A stretch of 64,000 bases of DNA, taken from contig JAMPIV010017831.1 in assembly GCA_024509875.1 (NCBI GenBank), positions 310,001 through 374,000 of the forward strand, written 5' to 3'. Positions 1 through 9,239 of this stretch are shown in pieces (the stretch's first letter is position 1; every line of letters starts with the position of its first letter). A model generated the notes under the pieces. It saw nothing but the letters and a program-made list of their open reading frames with translations. It did not search any database and was not told the origin of the DNA. Made by a program: the position numbers and the translations under genes. Source of the DNA: Oreohelix idahoensis. Taxonomy: Eukaryota; Mollusca; Gastropoda; Stylommatophora; Oreohelicidae.

Positions 1-36
1 AAAATAATACAATAGCCTACAAATTATGGGTAGCCT

Positions 37-180
37 AATAACGTAATGACGGTCGCCGAATGCTCCGCATGTATTTTCGTACCATTTAGAGTTATAATTA
101 GGGTTACAGCTAGGGTTAACCCTAAATCTAAATGGTACGAAAATACACGCGGAGCATTCGGCGAACGTCATTCCGATATT
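37..180. repeat. Foldback inverted repeat, about 50-bp arms
   Basis: Positions 46-89 and 128-171 are reverse complements over 44 nt with two mismatches, and weaker pairing extends out to about 37 and 180. The short centre contains AGGGTTAACCCT-type sequence. It would fold into a long hairpin. It may be a small foldback element or MITE end pair; no TSD is clear and no coding sequence is present. Confidence 0.75.
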
Positions 181-802
181 ACCAAATTATGAAACTGAAA
201 AGAAAAAAAAACCACAATAGCGTGGAAAATTTACATCTTAACTCGATCAGAGAAAAGTTTATTTGGAGTTAGCCTACTTCTCTTCTTAGTTTTAATTTCG
301 TTTCTTTAAAAAACAATGTTATTTTGCCTTTGGTGGTCATCATTACGGTCATTCAATGATTTATAATTATTAAATAATTAATTAGCCTACTATCAATGTT
401 TGATTGACACTAAAATTTGTATGGGAAGGTCTATTTAAAACTACCAGTTGGGCTTTAACGGCTATTCCAATTTTTGAAGTTCGGTAGAAAATATACAGGC
501 TAATATTACGCCAGCGCTAGTTTATATTTTCATTACCAGCTTTAGCAAAAAATTTATTAGATTTTAAATTTAAGATTCCTAACCCATAATGCTTATTACT
601 GGTCTCTTTAGGCCTGTACTTTTATAAGGCACTATAGAAAACACAGCAACTGTTCTTCATTTCAACCATAAATTGTATTAATTTTTTTCCAAGATTCTAT
701 TTCATTATATAATATTAAAATTACAAATAATTATATTTTTCAAATTGATTATTAATATTTGTATTTACTTTTTCACATTAATATTTTTTTTTTTCTGTCT
801 AG
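181..802. other. AT-rich spacer, no gene seen
   Basis: No ORF, RNA gene or repeat was recognised. The end (about 781-802) is a T-rich tract followed by CTGTCTAG. It looks like a splice acceptor and could belong to an intron upstream of the hAT ORF. Confidence 0.5.
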
Positions 803-829
803 CAGGAAATATTGCATCCATCTAACAGC

Positions 830-2821
830 ATGGCTGAGCCTAACTTTAAAAAAAGGAGGTTAGAAGAAGATCAACGTCGTGGGAAGTTTCAATCTGACTG
901 GACAACTACATTCCCTGGGATTATTGAGACATCCAAATTAGGCTCTTCACATGCATACTGTAGAATATGCAATAGAGATATTAAAGTGATGGCATCTGGC
1001 TTACACGATGTGAGGGAGCATTTCAAAACAAAACTGCATGAAAGGAACTATCAGCTGAAGAACGGAAGTTCTATCAAGGCCTTCTTTACTCAGCCTCAAC
1101 AAGAAGATGATAAAATAACGAGGGCTGAAGTTTTATTTGCAAATTTTATTGCTCAACACAACATAGCTGCTTCTATAGCTGACCATTTTTCAGACTTATC
1201 AGCTGAGATGTTTCCGGACAGTGCTATTGCCAAACGTTTCAAATGCAAGCGAACCAAAACAACAGCCATTATTAAAAACTGCTTGGCTCCATCTGCAACG
1301 GAGCCAGTCATCAAATTATGCAGGAAGACACCTTTCTCCTTGATGATCGATGAGTCAAATGATAGAAAAACTGACAAGCGTTTAGCTATAATGGTGAGGG
1401 TATTTGAAGATGGCATAGGACCTAGAACCAGGTTGCTGGGCATGCCGGTCGGTACTGGTGGAACCAGTGAAGCTATTTTCAGTGATATTGATGCTGTGTT
1501 CAGCGACTTACAAATCCCATGGATTAACTGTATAGGTTTTGCAAGTGACAACTGCAATGTAATGGTTGGCAAATCAAACTCTGTACTAACGCGAATCAAG
1601 AGCAAGAACCCTGATGTGTTTAGTATAGGGTGTATTTGCCACCTTGCAAATCTTTGTGCCAAGGAGGGTATAAAGCAGCTGACTATTCCTGTTGATGACC
1701 TTTTGATAGATATCTTCTATCATTTTGAGCATAGCTCAAAACGGAAAAAATCATACAGAGAGTTTCAACTGTTTACAGGAGTGGATGCACTAGACATACT
1801 AAAGCACTGCCAGACTCGCTGGCTTTCTTTGCAGAAAGTAGTGGACAGAATTTTAAATCAATATTCTGCTCTATCTTCATACTTCGAGAGCCACGACGAT
1901 ATGGAAAAACCATGCCGTGTCAAAAACATTCATCAGTTACTAAAATCACCACTGACCCAGATGACTCTACGTTTTCTCCAATTTGTGCTACCTCTGTTGA
2001 CTGAATTTAACAAATTGTTTCAGACAGATGAGTCCCAAATAGGTGGTATGATGGATGAAATGGATCGTCTGCTACGAAAATTTATTGTCAAATTTGTAGA
2101 GATGAAATATGTAAAAGAGGTGAAAGATATAAGATTGTTAAAGTATGCTGAACGTGATCTACAGCATGATGACCATACACTTGCTGTTGGTCTGTCCAAC
2201 AGGACATTACTGGAAGAGTTAGATATAAGTTCTCAAGTGAGAAATTCATTTTTCAGAGATGTGAGGAACTTTTATGTTGCTGTTGTGAAAAAGATATTGG
2301 ATAAATTTCCATTTGAGAATGAAGTCCTTAAGGATATCAAAATTCTTGATCCAGCCTTTAAAGACACAGTTCAATATACAGCAATCTGTAAGCTGGCCAA
2401 CACTTTTGCACCACATTTAGACCAAGAGGTGTTAAAGGATGAATTTGAAGATTATTGTTTGCTGCCTGATGAATGTATTTCAAGATTTGACGCTGGACAA
2501 AAAAGAAGCTTTTCTAGGTACTGGCTTGACATAATCAACCTGAAAACTAGCACTGGTCGTACACGATTTCCCAGTCTGGCAGTCATAGTGAAACGCTTAT
2601 TGACATTGCCTCACAGCAATGCTGACTGTGAGAGGTCTTTCTCTATGATGAAAAAGATTCACACGGACTGCAGAAATAGACTAAATGATGATACAGTCAC
2701 AGCATTTCTACAATGCAAAATAAATTCTAACTCTTGTTGTTTAGGTTTTAAAGCAAGTGAAGACATGCTTAAAAAGGCAAAGGCCGCATGTCACTATGAT
2801 GGTGCAGAACCATCTAATTGA
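830..2821 (+). CDS. hAT-superfamily transposase (BED finger + RNase H-like core + hAT dimerisation domain), intact ORF
   Basis: The open frame gives 663 aa from the ATG at 830. It stays open upstream to a polypyrimidine/AG acceptor at 802, so the exon may begin at 803. A BED-like zinc finger lies at about residues 20-75 (C44, C47, H64, H70). The RNase H-like transposase core shows MIDESND, then ASDNCNVM and CICHLANL, then a TRWLSL motif. The C-terminus has the hAT dimerisation signature (LLTLPHSNADCERSFSMM and the helix after it). These are the parts of a complete hAT transposase, which in an active element would cut and paste DNA in the nucleus. No frameshift or stop was seen, unlike nearly every other transposon here. 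I could not find convincing terminal inverted repeats or an 8-bp TSD, so it is either a recent element with unrecognised ends or a candidate domesticated hAT gene. Confidence 0.9.
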   Translation: MAEPNFKKRRLEEDQRRGKFQSDWTTTFPGIIETSKLGSSHAYCRICNRDIKVMASGLHDVREHFKTKLHERNYQLKNGSSIKAFFTQPQQEDDKITRAEVLFANFIAQHNIAASIADHFSDLSAEMFPDSAIAKRFKCKRTKTTAIIKNCLAPSATEPVIKLCRKTPFSLMIDESNDRKTDKRLAIMVRVFEDGIGPRTRLLGMPVGTGGTSEAIFSDIDAVFSDLQIPWINCIGFASDNCNVMVGKSNSVLTRIKSKNPDVFSIGCICHLANLCAKEGIKQLTIPVDDLLIDIFYHFEHSSKRKKSYREFQLFTGVDALDILKHCQTRWLSLQKVVDRILNQYSALSSYFESHDDMEKPCRVKNIHQLLKSPLTQMTLRFLQFVLPLLTEFNKLFQTDESQIGGMMDEMDRLLRKFIVKFVEMKYVKEVKDIRLLKYAERDLQHDDHTLAVGLSNRTLLEELDISSQVRNSFFRDVRNFYVAVVKKILDKFPFENEVLKDIKILDPAFKDTVQYTAICKLANTFAPHLDQEVLKDEFEDYCLLPDECISRFDAGQKRSFSRYWLDIINLKTSTGRTRFPSLAVIVKRLLTLPHSNADCERSFSMMKKIHTDCRNRLNDDTVTAFLQCKINSNSCCLGFKASEDMLKKAKAACHYDGAEPSN

Positions 2822-2862
2822 ATATACTTTTACATGAATAAACTCTTTTGTTACGTTTTTCA

Positions 2863-2925
2863 GTCTTTGTACAGGTTTTGCGGGTCTTTGTACAGGTTTT
2901 GCGGGTCTTTGTACAGGTTTTTTTA
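2863..2925. repeat. Short tandem repeat, 21 bp x 3
   Basis: Three copies of a GTCTTTGTACAGG-containing 21-bp unit start at 2863, 2884 and 2905, and a degenerate fourth follows. They lie between the hAT ORF and the coiled-coil ORF. Confidence 0.85.
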
Positions 2926-2930
2926 ATTTT

Positions 2931-3827
2931 TTGTACAGGTTTTTCATCTCTGAGGTGTGGCATGTATGTTTGTCCAATATCTATTGTGTGACTTTTGAAG
3001 ATAAAAAGGAACGTGAAAAGTCCTATAATAAAACACTTGTTGGTCTATTAAACTATAACATTGTCCTAGGTCGCCAACTTAAAGAAAAGAATGCGGTATT
3101 ACCAGAAAGGGTTGTTGAGCTTACAAATAGGCAGGATAGTGAGACCGAGGCACTTCAGATAGAGTTGACACAGAGTAGAACAAATAAAGAAGTGGATGCG
3201 GAAAAGAGATTAAAAGAGGAAAAGGTTGAGAAAGAGAAGGTGACTAGGATTGAGAATTTAAATAAGAAACTTGGTGAACAGATCTCTCATAAAGATCTTG
3301 AGATTGCACAGGTAAGGAAAAGATTAGATGGTCTACTTGATATCATCTTAAAGAACGACAAATGGTCTACTGTCAATGTTGACAGTGATAGACAGAAAGT
3401 TGCAAAGAGTCAGCTCTACACACTCGTTGCTAATACTTCTACTGATGTTAAGCAGGATAGAGGTAAATCCCTACGTGGCAGATACAATTTTCCGCGTGCT
3501 AATGGCGTCTCTGCTAATGATTGTGATTCGTGGCGTCAGACAAACAAAGAGAATTCTAGATTGCCATCAAGTGCTGTTAATCATGAAAAGAATGGTCATA
3601 AAGTTCAAGCCAGAACTCTTAATATCAACCATGTATCTACTGTTGTAAACTCTGATAAATTTATAGCAAGGAATAAATCTAGTACTACTAGGTCCAAGAA
3701 TAAGACACATTATGGACGGGATGATAAACATTCTAGCGGTCCAGTTGCTCGTCAAACTCAGCTCAGTCAGTTTGACAGAATTGGTAAGCATATCCCCATA
3801 CTGGCCACCACTGTTAGTATTTATTAG
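2931..3827 (+). CDS. Coiled-coil ORF of unknown function
   Basis: A 298-codon open frame of a family I do not recognise. Residues of about 50-140 are rich in E, K, L and R (for example KEEKVEKEKVTRIENLNKK) and look like a coiled coil. The C-terminal half is basic and rich in S, N and T, without cysteine clusters or a catalytic motif. The first residues run through the degenerate end of the preceding 21-bp repeat, so the true start may be an exon boundary near 2990 (the frame reads VTFEDKKEREKSYN there). The composition resembles ORF1-like or DNA-binding accessory proteins of mobile elements, but that is a guess. The length without stops and the sensible composition argue that it is, or recently was, coding. 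Confidence 0.5.
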   Translation: MYRFFISEVWHVCLSNIYCVTFEDKKEREKSYNKTLVGLLNYNIVLGRQLKEKNAVLPERVVELTNRQDSETEALQIELTQSRTNKEVDAEKRLKEEKVEKEKVTRIENLNKKLGEQISHKDLEIAQVRKRLDGLLDIILKNDKWSTVNVDSDRQKVAKSQLYTLVANTSTDVKQDRGKSLRGRYNFPRANGVSANDCDSWRQTNKENSRLPSSAVNHEKNGHKVQARTLNINHVSTVVNSDKFIARNKSSTTRSKNKTHYGRDDKHSSGPVARQTQLSQFDRIGKHIPILATTVSIY

Positions 3828-4220
3828 CGTTCAGGGATACCACTGTTAAGATGCTGCCACTGTTAGTATCTAGTTCACTGTTAGTATCTGTTTTATTTAT
3901 CCTTCCACCTGTTGGATATTCTTTCAAGTACACCCTACTGTTGAAGTAACACACCTCTGTAGAGGTAACAGATTCTTAAATACATCCGCCACACAGGCTG
4001 GTTCTATCTATATGTATGCTGTTGTCCTGTCCCTGTGTCTGCAATGTTGACATGGGTGTATGTAGATTCAGTTACACCCCACAGTACGTACGTAAGAGTA
4101 CATGCAGGAGTCAAAAAAGGGTTGTAAACGACTGGAACAGTTTGATACTGTTTATTCCGTTACAACACAGACACGATGACATCAATGACACACATTCGAC
4201 AGCAAAACACGAATCATAAA
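3828..4220. other. Spacer, nothing recognised
   Basis: Contains repeated short CACTGTTAGTATCT phrases around 3800-3890, which look like local slippage duplications. No gene or known element was recognised. Confidence 0.4.
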
Positions 4221-4625
4221 TCTCCACACTGCAGTTAATACACAATATGGCCTGTACACCTCCTGGCCCTATAATAGCCTAACCGCTTCAGACATCTCCA
4301 CACTGCAGTTAATATATAATATGGCCTGTCCTAATCCTGGACTTATAATAGCTTAACAGCTTCAGACATCTCCACACTGCAGTTAATTTATAATATGGCC
4401 TGTCCTAATCCTGGACTTATAATAGCTTAACAGCTTCAGACATCTCCACACTGCAGTTAATATATAATATGGCCTGTCCTAATCCTGGACTTATAATAGC
4501 TTCATGACACTCTACACTGCAGTTAATATATAATATGGCCTGTCCTAATCCTGGAATTATAATAGCTTAACAGCTTCATACATCTCCACACTGCAGTTAA
4601 TATATAATATGGCCTGTCCTAATCT
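4221..4625. repeat. Minisatellite, about 74 bp x 6
   Basis: Units begin with TCTCCACACTGCAGTTAAT at 4221, 4295, 4369, 4443, about 4511 (a shorter 68-72 bp unit) and 4583. Each contains AATATGGCCTGTCCTAATCC. The first copy is the most diverged. The array runs into a short open frame (to 4890) with no recognisable product. Confidence 0.9.
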
Positions 4626-5229
4626 CTACACTTATCCAAAAAACACAGCGAAAACCATCGCTAGACATATTCCTAGTGCTCTGCACAGACACACACTTAT
4701 AGCTGACTCCCTCAGTCAACTCCCAGGACACAATGCTCTCTCATACACACCCAGGGCACACACTGTGAACTCCCTGTCACAAGACTCGACTGTTAGAAAC
4801 CCCACTCAGTCAAAAACAATGTGGGCTAGCCACGAGCTTAATCACAGCTCACTACAACTCAGGGATAAATTCCTCACAGGCGTGACTTAACGCTGTGAGT
4901 AGCAATCATCGCTTTGTTCTCGATCATACGAGAAGATATTATTCCTATCCCCTTTTAAACAAGTATCAGCTTAATCGGGCATTCAAGTGCCACAACCCAT
5001 AATTTCACTTTGTCCAAAAAACATTCCAAAGATCACTTCCCTTCCATAGGGTCTACTTGCAACAGGTGGGTGACACACTTCACAGCTTAATTGTGTTTGA
5101 ATGTGTGTTTCCATTTCTTTACATGACATGTCAATTTGGTATTCAATAAATGCCGTTTTGACTGATACCAATTACGTTTATATCAGATTTGTTTTATGGT
5201 TTCAACCAAGGTTTTTCTAAGTGGCCCTT
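4626..5229. other. Spacer with a short unassigned open frame
   Basis: A plus-strand frame stays open to 4890 (it includes the phrase HSSLQLRDKFLTGVT). It lacks any known domain and starts inside the tandem array. From 4890 to 5229 I see nothing. Confidence 0.3.
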
Positions 5230-5239
5230 GACTTTTGAC

Positions 5240-5300
5240 GAGTAGTATATATATATTCAGTAAGTAATTCAGTATATATATATATATAATTTTTTTTTAC
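5240..5300. repeat. TA-rich microsatellite
   Basis: Two runs of alternating TA at about 5248-5260 and 5272-5289, then a poly-T run. Confidence 0.8.
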
Positions 5301-5358
5301 TTACTGAATTCACATTGTCAGTGTTATATTTGGAACAAAATTCATTCTTTGTATTTAT

Positions 5359-5659
5359 GTTGATATGCCTTACAAGATATCTGGCATGTCAGGTTTCACA
5401 CTCACATTTAAGAAGCTCTGCTGTATTGTTAATGTTGATATGCCTTACAAGCTATCTGACATGTCAGGTTTCACACCCACATTTAAGAAGCTCTGCTGTA
5501 TAGTTAATGTTGATATGCCTTACAAGCTATCTGACATGTCAGGTTTCACACCCACATTTAAGAAGCTCTGCTGTATAATTAATGTTGATATGCCTTACAA
5601 GCTATCTGACATGTCAGGTTTCACACCCACATTTAAGAAGCTCTGCTGTACAGTTAATG
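5359..5659. repeat. Minisatellite, 75 bp x 4
   Basis: Units start with GTTGATATGCCTTACAAG at 5359, 5434, 5509 and 5584. Because 75 is a multiple of three, a frame of about 99 codons stays open through it. That open frame is a by-product of the period and not evidence of a gene. Confidence 0.92.
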
Positions 5660-5904
5660 TTTGATGCTTTATACTTTGTTGCTGTTCATTTTTTTTTAAA
5701 TTTTGCATTCTTTGAATTTGTGTATGGCGAAATTTTTTGTCATTTATTAGTTTTTGTTAATTGTAAACATTTATATTAACTAAATTATTTCAGTGGTTTG
5801 GTGTATACTAATAAACTATATTACTAATGTTGCCACATGTTTTGAGAATTGATAGCTGCAGTGGACTTGTATGGGATGTTTTAGTTTTATGTCATTCATG
5901 TAAT

Positions 5905-6275
5905 GAAATGAGTTATCTGAGGAAGGTGGTTGAAGTAACAATAAGAGACATGGTCCGCAACCAGACGATACGTCAAGGCCTAAAATGCCACCCCTTGCAG
6001 ACCAAAGTAGAACAGTCCCAACTAAGATGGTTTAGCCTTGTCTGCAGAATGGGAGAAGATCGGCTACCATGACAAGCATGGGAAACAAAGAGCCAGGGAT
6101 CCAGACCCCCAGGACAACCCAGAGTCCACTGGGAGGACAACATTAGACAATCTTTGAAGGACCGAGGACTAGAATGGACCCAGGCCAGGAGGAAGACAGC
6201 CGATAGGATAGTCCGGCGCTTTCTCTTCCAAACCTCTACACCTCATGGTAGAAGGGGAACGACTAAGTAAGTCAT
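5905..6275 (+). mobile_element. RTE-1 LINE, 3'-terminal fragment
   Basis: Reads as the C-terminus of an RTE-like reverse transcriptase (RKVVEVTIRDMVRNQTIRQ, later VHWEDNIRQSLKDRG and RRKTADRI). One in-frame TGA sits where other copies have CGA (about 6070). It ends near the ACTAAGTAAG tail shared with the copies at 7576-8690, 20462-20623 and 22109-25291. It is a 5'-truncated, dead copy. Confidence 0.8.
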
Positions 6276-6284
6276 TCATGTCTC

Positions 6285-6640
6285 TTTCATGAGTTCCTAG
6301 GTCTCCCTCTCTCACCTTAGGGATTACAGAACAAGGACTGCCTGATAATGATGTCGAAAGATTTCATCTCGGTGTGTGTCCTATCCATCTCCAGTGTCAT
6401 CTTATCTCTTGTTCCACTGGCACTTGTCTGGTTTTTATCAGTTCCACATTAGTAATCTTATACCATTTCAATCATTCTAATATACGCAAATAACCATTTA
6501 TGAAAGTCTGTAGCTTTTTGGTTGTTGTTCATGTTTCAGAGCCATACAATAGGTCTGACTTGACATTTCAATTTGAAGATTTTGATTTTTCTGTCCGACT
6601 TGATTTCATTTGAGCTCCATATGTGTATGTTGTTTACTCA
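6285..6640 (-). mobile_element. Family A LINE, C-terminal fragment (degenerate)
   Basis: The minus strand aligns by eye with the C-terminal part of the family A copy at 33309-37079 (the stretches for KIRIFN, TFINGCLRR, VELMTRTRQ and RQSLFWNP are all recognisable), with frameshifts and stops. Non-functional. Confidence 0.7.
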
Positions 6641-6689
6641 TCACATTTTAGTTAACAAACATTGTACCAGTATGTCTGCAAAATTTGTG

Positions 6690-7030
6690 CGGGGCAAGAT
6701 AGATGTGGGGGGCAGAATGAGAGTGCTTAATGGAGGGACGTCCTTGTTTGTCTTCAGACTTCCACATTAATGTCTCGAATAAGGCCGTAGTCAGCTCAAG
6801 GCTCATGACATCTCCAAACAGTCTTTGGGGACTGAAGTAGGTTGTTGCCATATGCTACTCCATTGCTGTATGTTGGGCAGGACTTCAGAAGGTGTTCGGC
6901 TGTCATTGGGCTGGTGCCACAGATCTGTTGCACCTATTCTGTACTTGTGGTATAGATGGTATCTCAATCTGTTGTGTCCAGTGCATGGGCCGAAAAATGG
7001 TGACATAGTCTCGCCTAGATAGCTGATGAT
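6690..7030 (-). mobile_element. RNase-H LINE (family C type), 3' coding fragment
   Basis: On the minus strand, spread over two frames, it reads TGHNRLRYHLYHKYRIGATDL followed by a TAEHLL-like zone and LTTALFETLMW. This matches the post-RNase H tail seen at 11976-12488 and 59760-60085. Frameshifted and dead. Confidence 0.65.
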
Positions 7031-7177
7031 TTGCATCATAGGAAAGGAAAATGGATGCAATATCCAGGTAGCACTGGAAATTGCATCCTTGCAGCATGTA
7101 GAATCATACATATATCTTGGCAGCAGTGGAGACAAGACAAAGAGTTGGAGGAACAAATAATTATATCAAAAGGCCAG
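7031..7177 (+). mobile_element. LINE remnant that served as the PLE target
   Basis: Reads VESYIYLGSSGDKTKS, matching the family A phrase VESxTYLGSNID. It is interrupted by the PLE insertion at 7191 and may continue for a short distance after 8886. Confidence 0.45.
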
Positions 7178-7190
7178 TGCTCTCAAAGCA

Positions 7191-8873
7191 TGGGATGTCT
7201 AAAACCAGCTGGCTCAACACTCTACACACCTTTGTCTGAGGTCACGCTTTCCTCTCCTGTTCTACTTTGACTCTTTCCACTCTTATCCCATTTTTCTATT
7301 TTCTGCCGCCCTCTAATTATATGCATGAATATATAATACACTGTTTTTAATATGTCTAGATTTTTTATTTTATTTTATTTTTTATGTATTTATCTTCGAC
7401 TCATTCTGTTCCCTTCTATTTCCAGTCCCCACTTATATTACGTTTGGGTAGTTTATTGCTCAGTTTCATCTTTTAGTCTCTAAGTGTGTATTGTTTACAT
7501 CCGGTGGTGGCAGTCATTTCCTTTTCCTGGCATGCGCCTGTAAGCGTTAGGACTTTGACGCCTTCAGGGAAGTACTTACTTAGTCGTTCCCCTTCTACCG
7601 TGAGGTGTAGAGGTTTGGAAGAGAGAGCGCCAGACTATTCTATCGGCTGTCTTCCTCCTGGCCTGGTTCCATTCTAGTCCTTCAAAGATTGTCTAATGTT
7701 GTCCTCCCAGCGGACTCTGGGTCGTCCTCGGGGTCTGGATCCTTGGCTCTTTGTTTCCCATGCTTGTCGTGGTAGCCGATCTTCTCCCATTCTGCAGACA
7801 TGGCCAAACCATCTTAGTTGGGACTGTTCTACTTGGGTCTGTAGGGGGTGGCATTTTAGGCCTTGACGTATCGTCTGGTTGCGTACCATGTCTCTTCTTG
7901 TTACTTCAACCACCTTCCTCAGATACCTCATTTCTGAGGTTTGGATCTGGCTTTTATGGGTTGTAGTCATTGCCCATGACTCGCATCCATATGTCAAGAC
8001 TGGGACATAGGTGGAGTGGTATACAGGCATCTTTGTTTTCTTACCAACCTCTCTCTTGCTGAGGAATCCTCGATTTATGGCCTGAAAAAGTCTCCCAGCT
8101 GCTGCTTTTCGAGTGGCCAACTCTTCTTTGATGCCTCCCTTTCGGTCTATAATAGCTCCGAGGTATTTAAAGTGGTTGACCTGCTCCAGGACCTGTTATC
8201 CCAGCTTAATATGATGTCTTCTTTCTTCTCGTGATATCACCATGGATTTTGTTTTAGAGCTGCTTATGACCATCCCTCTCTTCTCCAGCTCTTCCTTCCA
8301 GACTTGCAGGTTGGATTGGAGATGTGCCTCTGATTTAGCAATCAGGGCAACATCATCAGCAAATGCCAGCTCTGAAATATAGACCTGTCTCATCTTCCAG
8401 TACCCCACTGAATACTTTCTTGTTCTCTCCTTACATGCCTTGATGACATCGTCCATAAGGAGTATGAAGAGGTAAGGTGATATCCTATCACCTTGTCTTA
8501 CACCAGTGGTGGTCCTGAACTCTTCTGACTTATGGTTTGCTGTCCTCACATAATTTCTGCAAGACTTGTAGAAGCTCTGTATAGCATGAATCAGAGGTGC
8601 TGGAATATTCTTCCTTGCCAAACAGTCCCAAAGTTTGCTCCAAGGGACCCTGTCAAACGCCTTTTCCAGATCTATGAAACAAAGATGGATCCTTCAGGGA
8701 AGTACCTAGTTTTAATTTTTATATTTTTTAGGTTCTTATGTGTCCTATCTAACCTTCACTTTCTTTCCTTTCCCTGACGAAGGCCTTGTGGCCGTAACAT
8801 TGGCTATTTTCTTATTCTTTTGTCCTCGTAAGACGAATCACCTTTTTCGATTTTTTTTTTCACACCCATCCAT
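7191..8873 (+). mobile_element. Penelope-like element, 5'-truncated 3' end, with 13-bp TSD
   Basis: The segment begins in the last codons of a PLE ORF (GMSKTSWLNTLHTFV, compare MGCLKPAGLNILHTFV at 18353) and carries the same 3' UTR as the PLE at 17840-19834. It ends with the shared tail GTAAGACGAATCACC...CACACCCATCCATT. The 13-bp direct repeat TGCTCTCAAAGCA occurs at 7178-7190 and 8874-8886 and brackets the insertion. The copy is split by an RTE-1 LINE at 7576-8690. Confidence 0.88.
7576..8690 (-). mobile_element. RTE-1 LINE inserted in the PLE 3' UTR, with 15-bp TSD
   Basis: Minus-strand reverse transcriptase C-terminal half. It starts just upstream of ARKNIPAPLIHAIQSF, then shows TGVRQGDRISPYLF, the catalytic ELAFADDVALI box, and the C-terminal RWFGHVCRMGEDRLP and RVRWEDNIRQSLKD. 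At least one frameshift lies between the two open blocks (8621-8196 and 8120-7674). The 3' end is ACTTACTTAG-like at 7576. The TSD CCTTCAGGGAAGTAC is at 7561-7575 and 8691-8705. A 5'-truncated, inactive insertion. Confidence 0.92.
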
Positions 8874-8886
8874 TGCTCTCAAAGCA

Positions 8887-9239
8887 GTGGGCAGGATATG
8901 TGGAAGGTATTCCCAATATGCCTCAATGGGCGTGTAACAGGTACTATACCTACATTTTTTTTTACTCTCGTTACTTAACCATGTTGTTTTTGAAGTGTTT
9001 TTTTTTTTGTTTAACGTTTTTGCATGATGGAGTTGCCAACCCTTCCATAATCAACTCCTATGACATGCACGATAGGATGCAGTGTTCTTTTCTTTGCTGC
9101 CCTCTCAAGCCCTGGTGATATACATTGAGGAAGCCTGCTGATAGCATCACTTGGCAGTCATTGTTCTGGAACATACAGGGTTAGAGAGGTAAATGGACAC
9201 TGAACAAGACATTGAGAAAGGAAACTGCTCTCTCTCAGG
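8887..9239. other. Spacer, nothing recognised
   Basis: T-rich sequence without a supported gene. Short frames here show no domain. Confidence 0.35.

Noticed and set aside
107..125. Telomere-like TTAGGG motifs
   Set aside because: Only two or three imperfect units inside a palindrome; no tandem telomeric array.
812..829. Start of the hAT ORF at 812
   Set aside because: Codon 812 is TTG. The first ATG is at 830, although the frame is open upstream to a possible splice acceptor.
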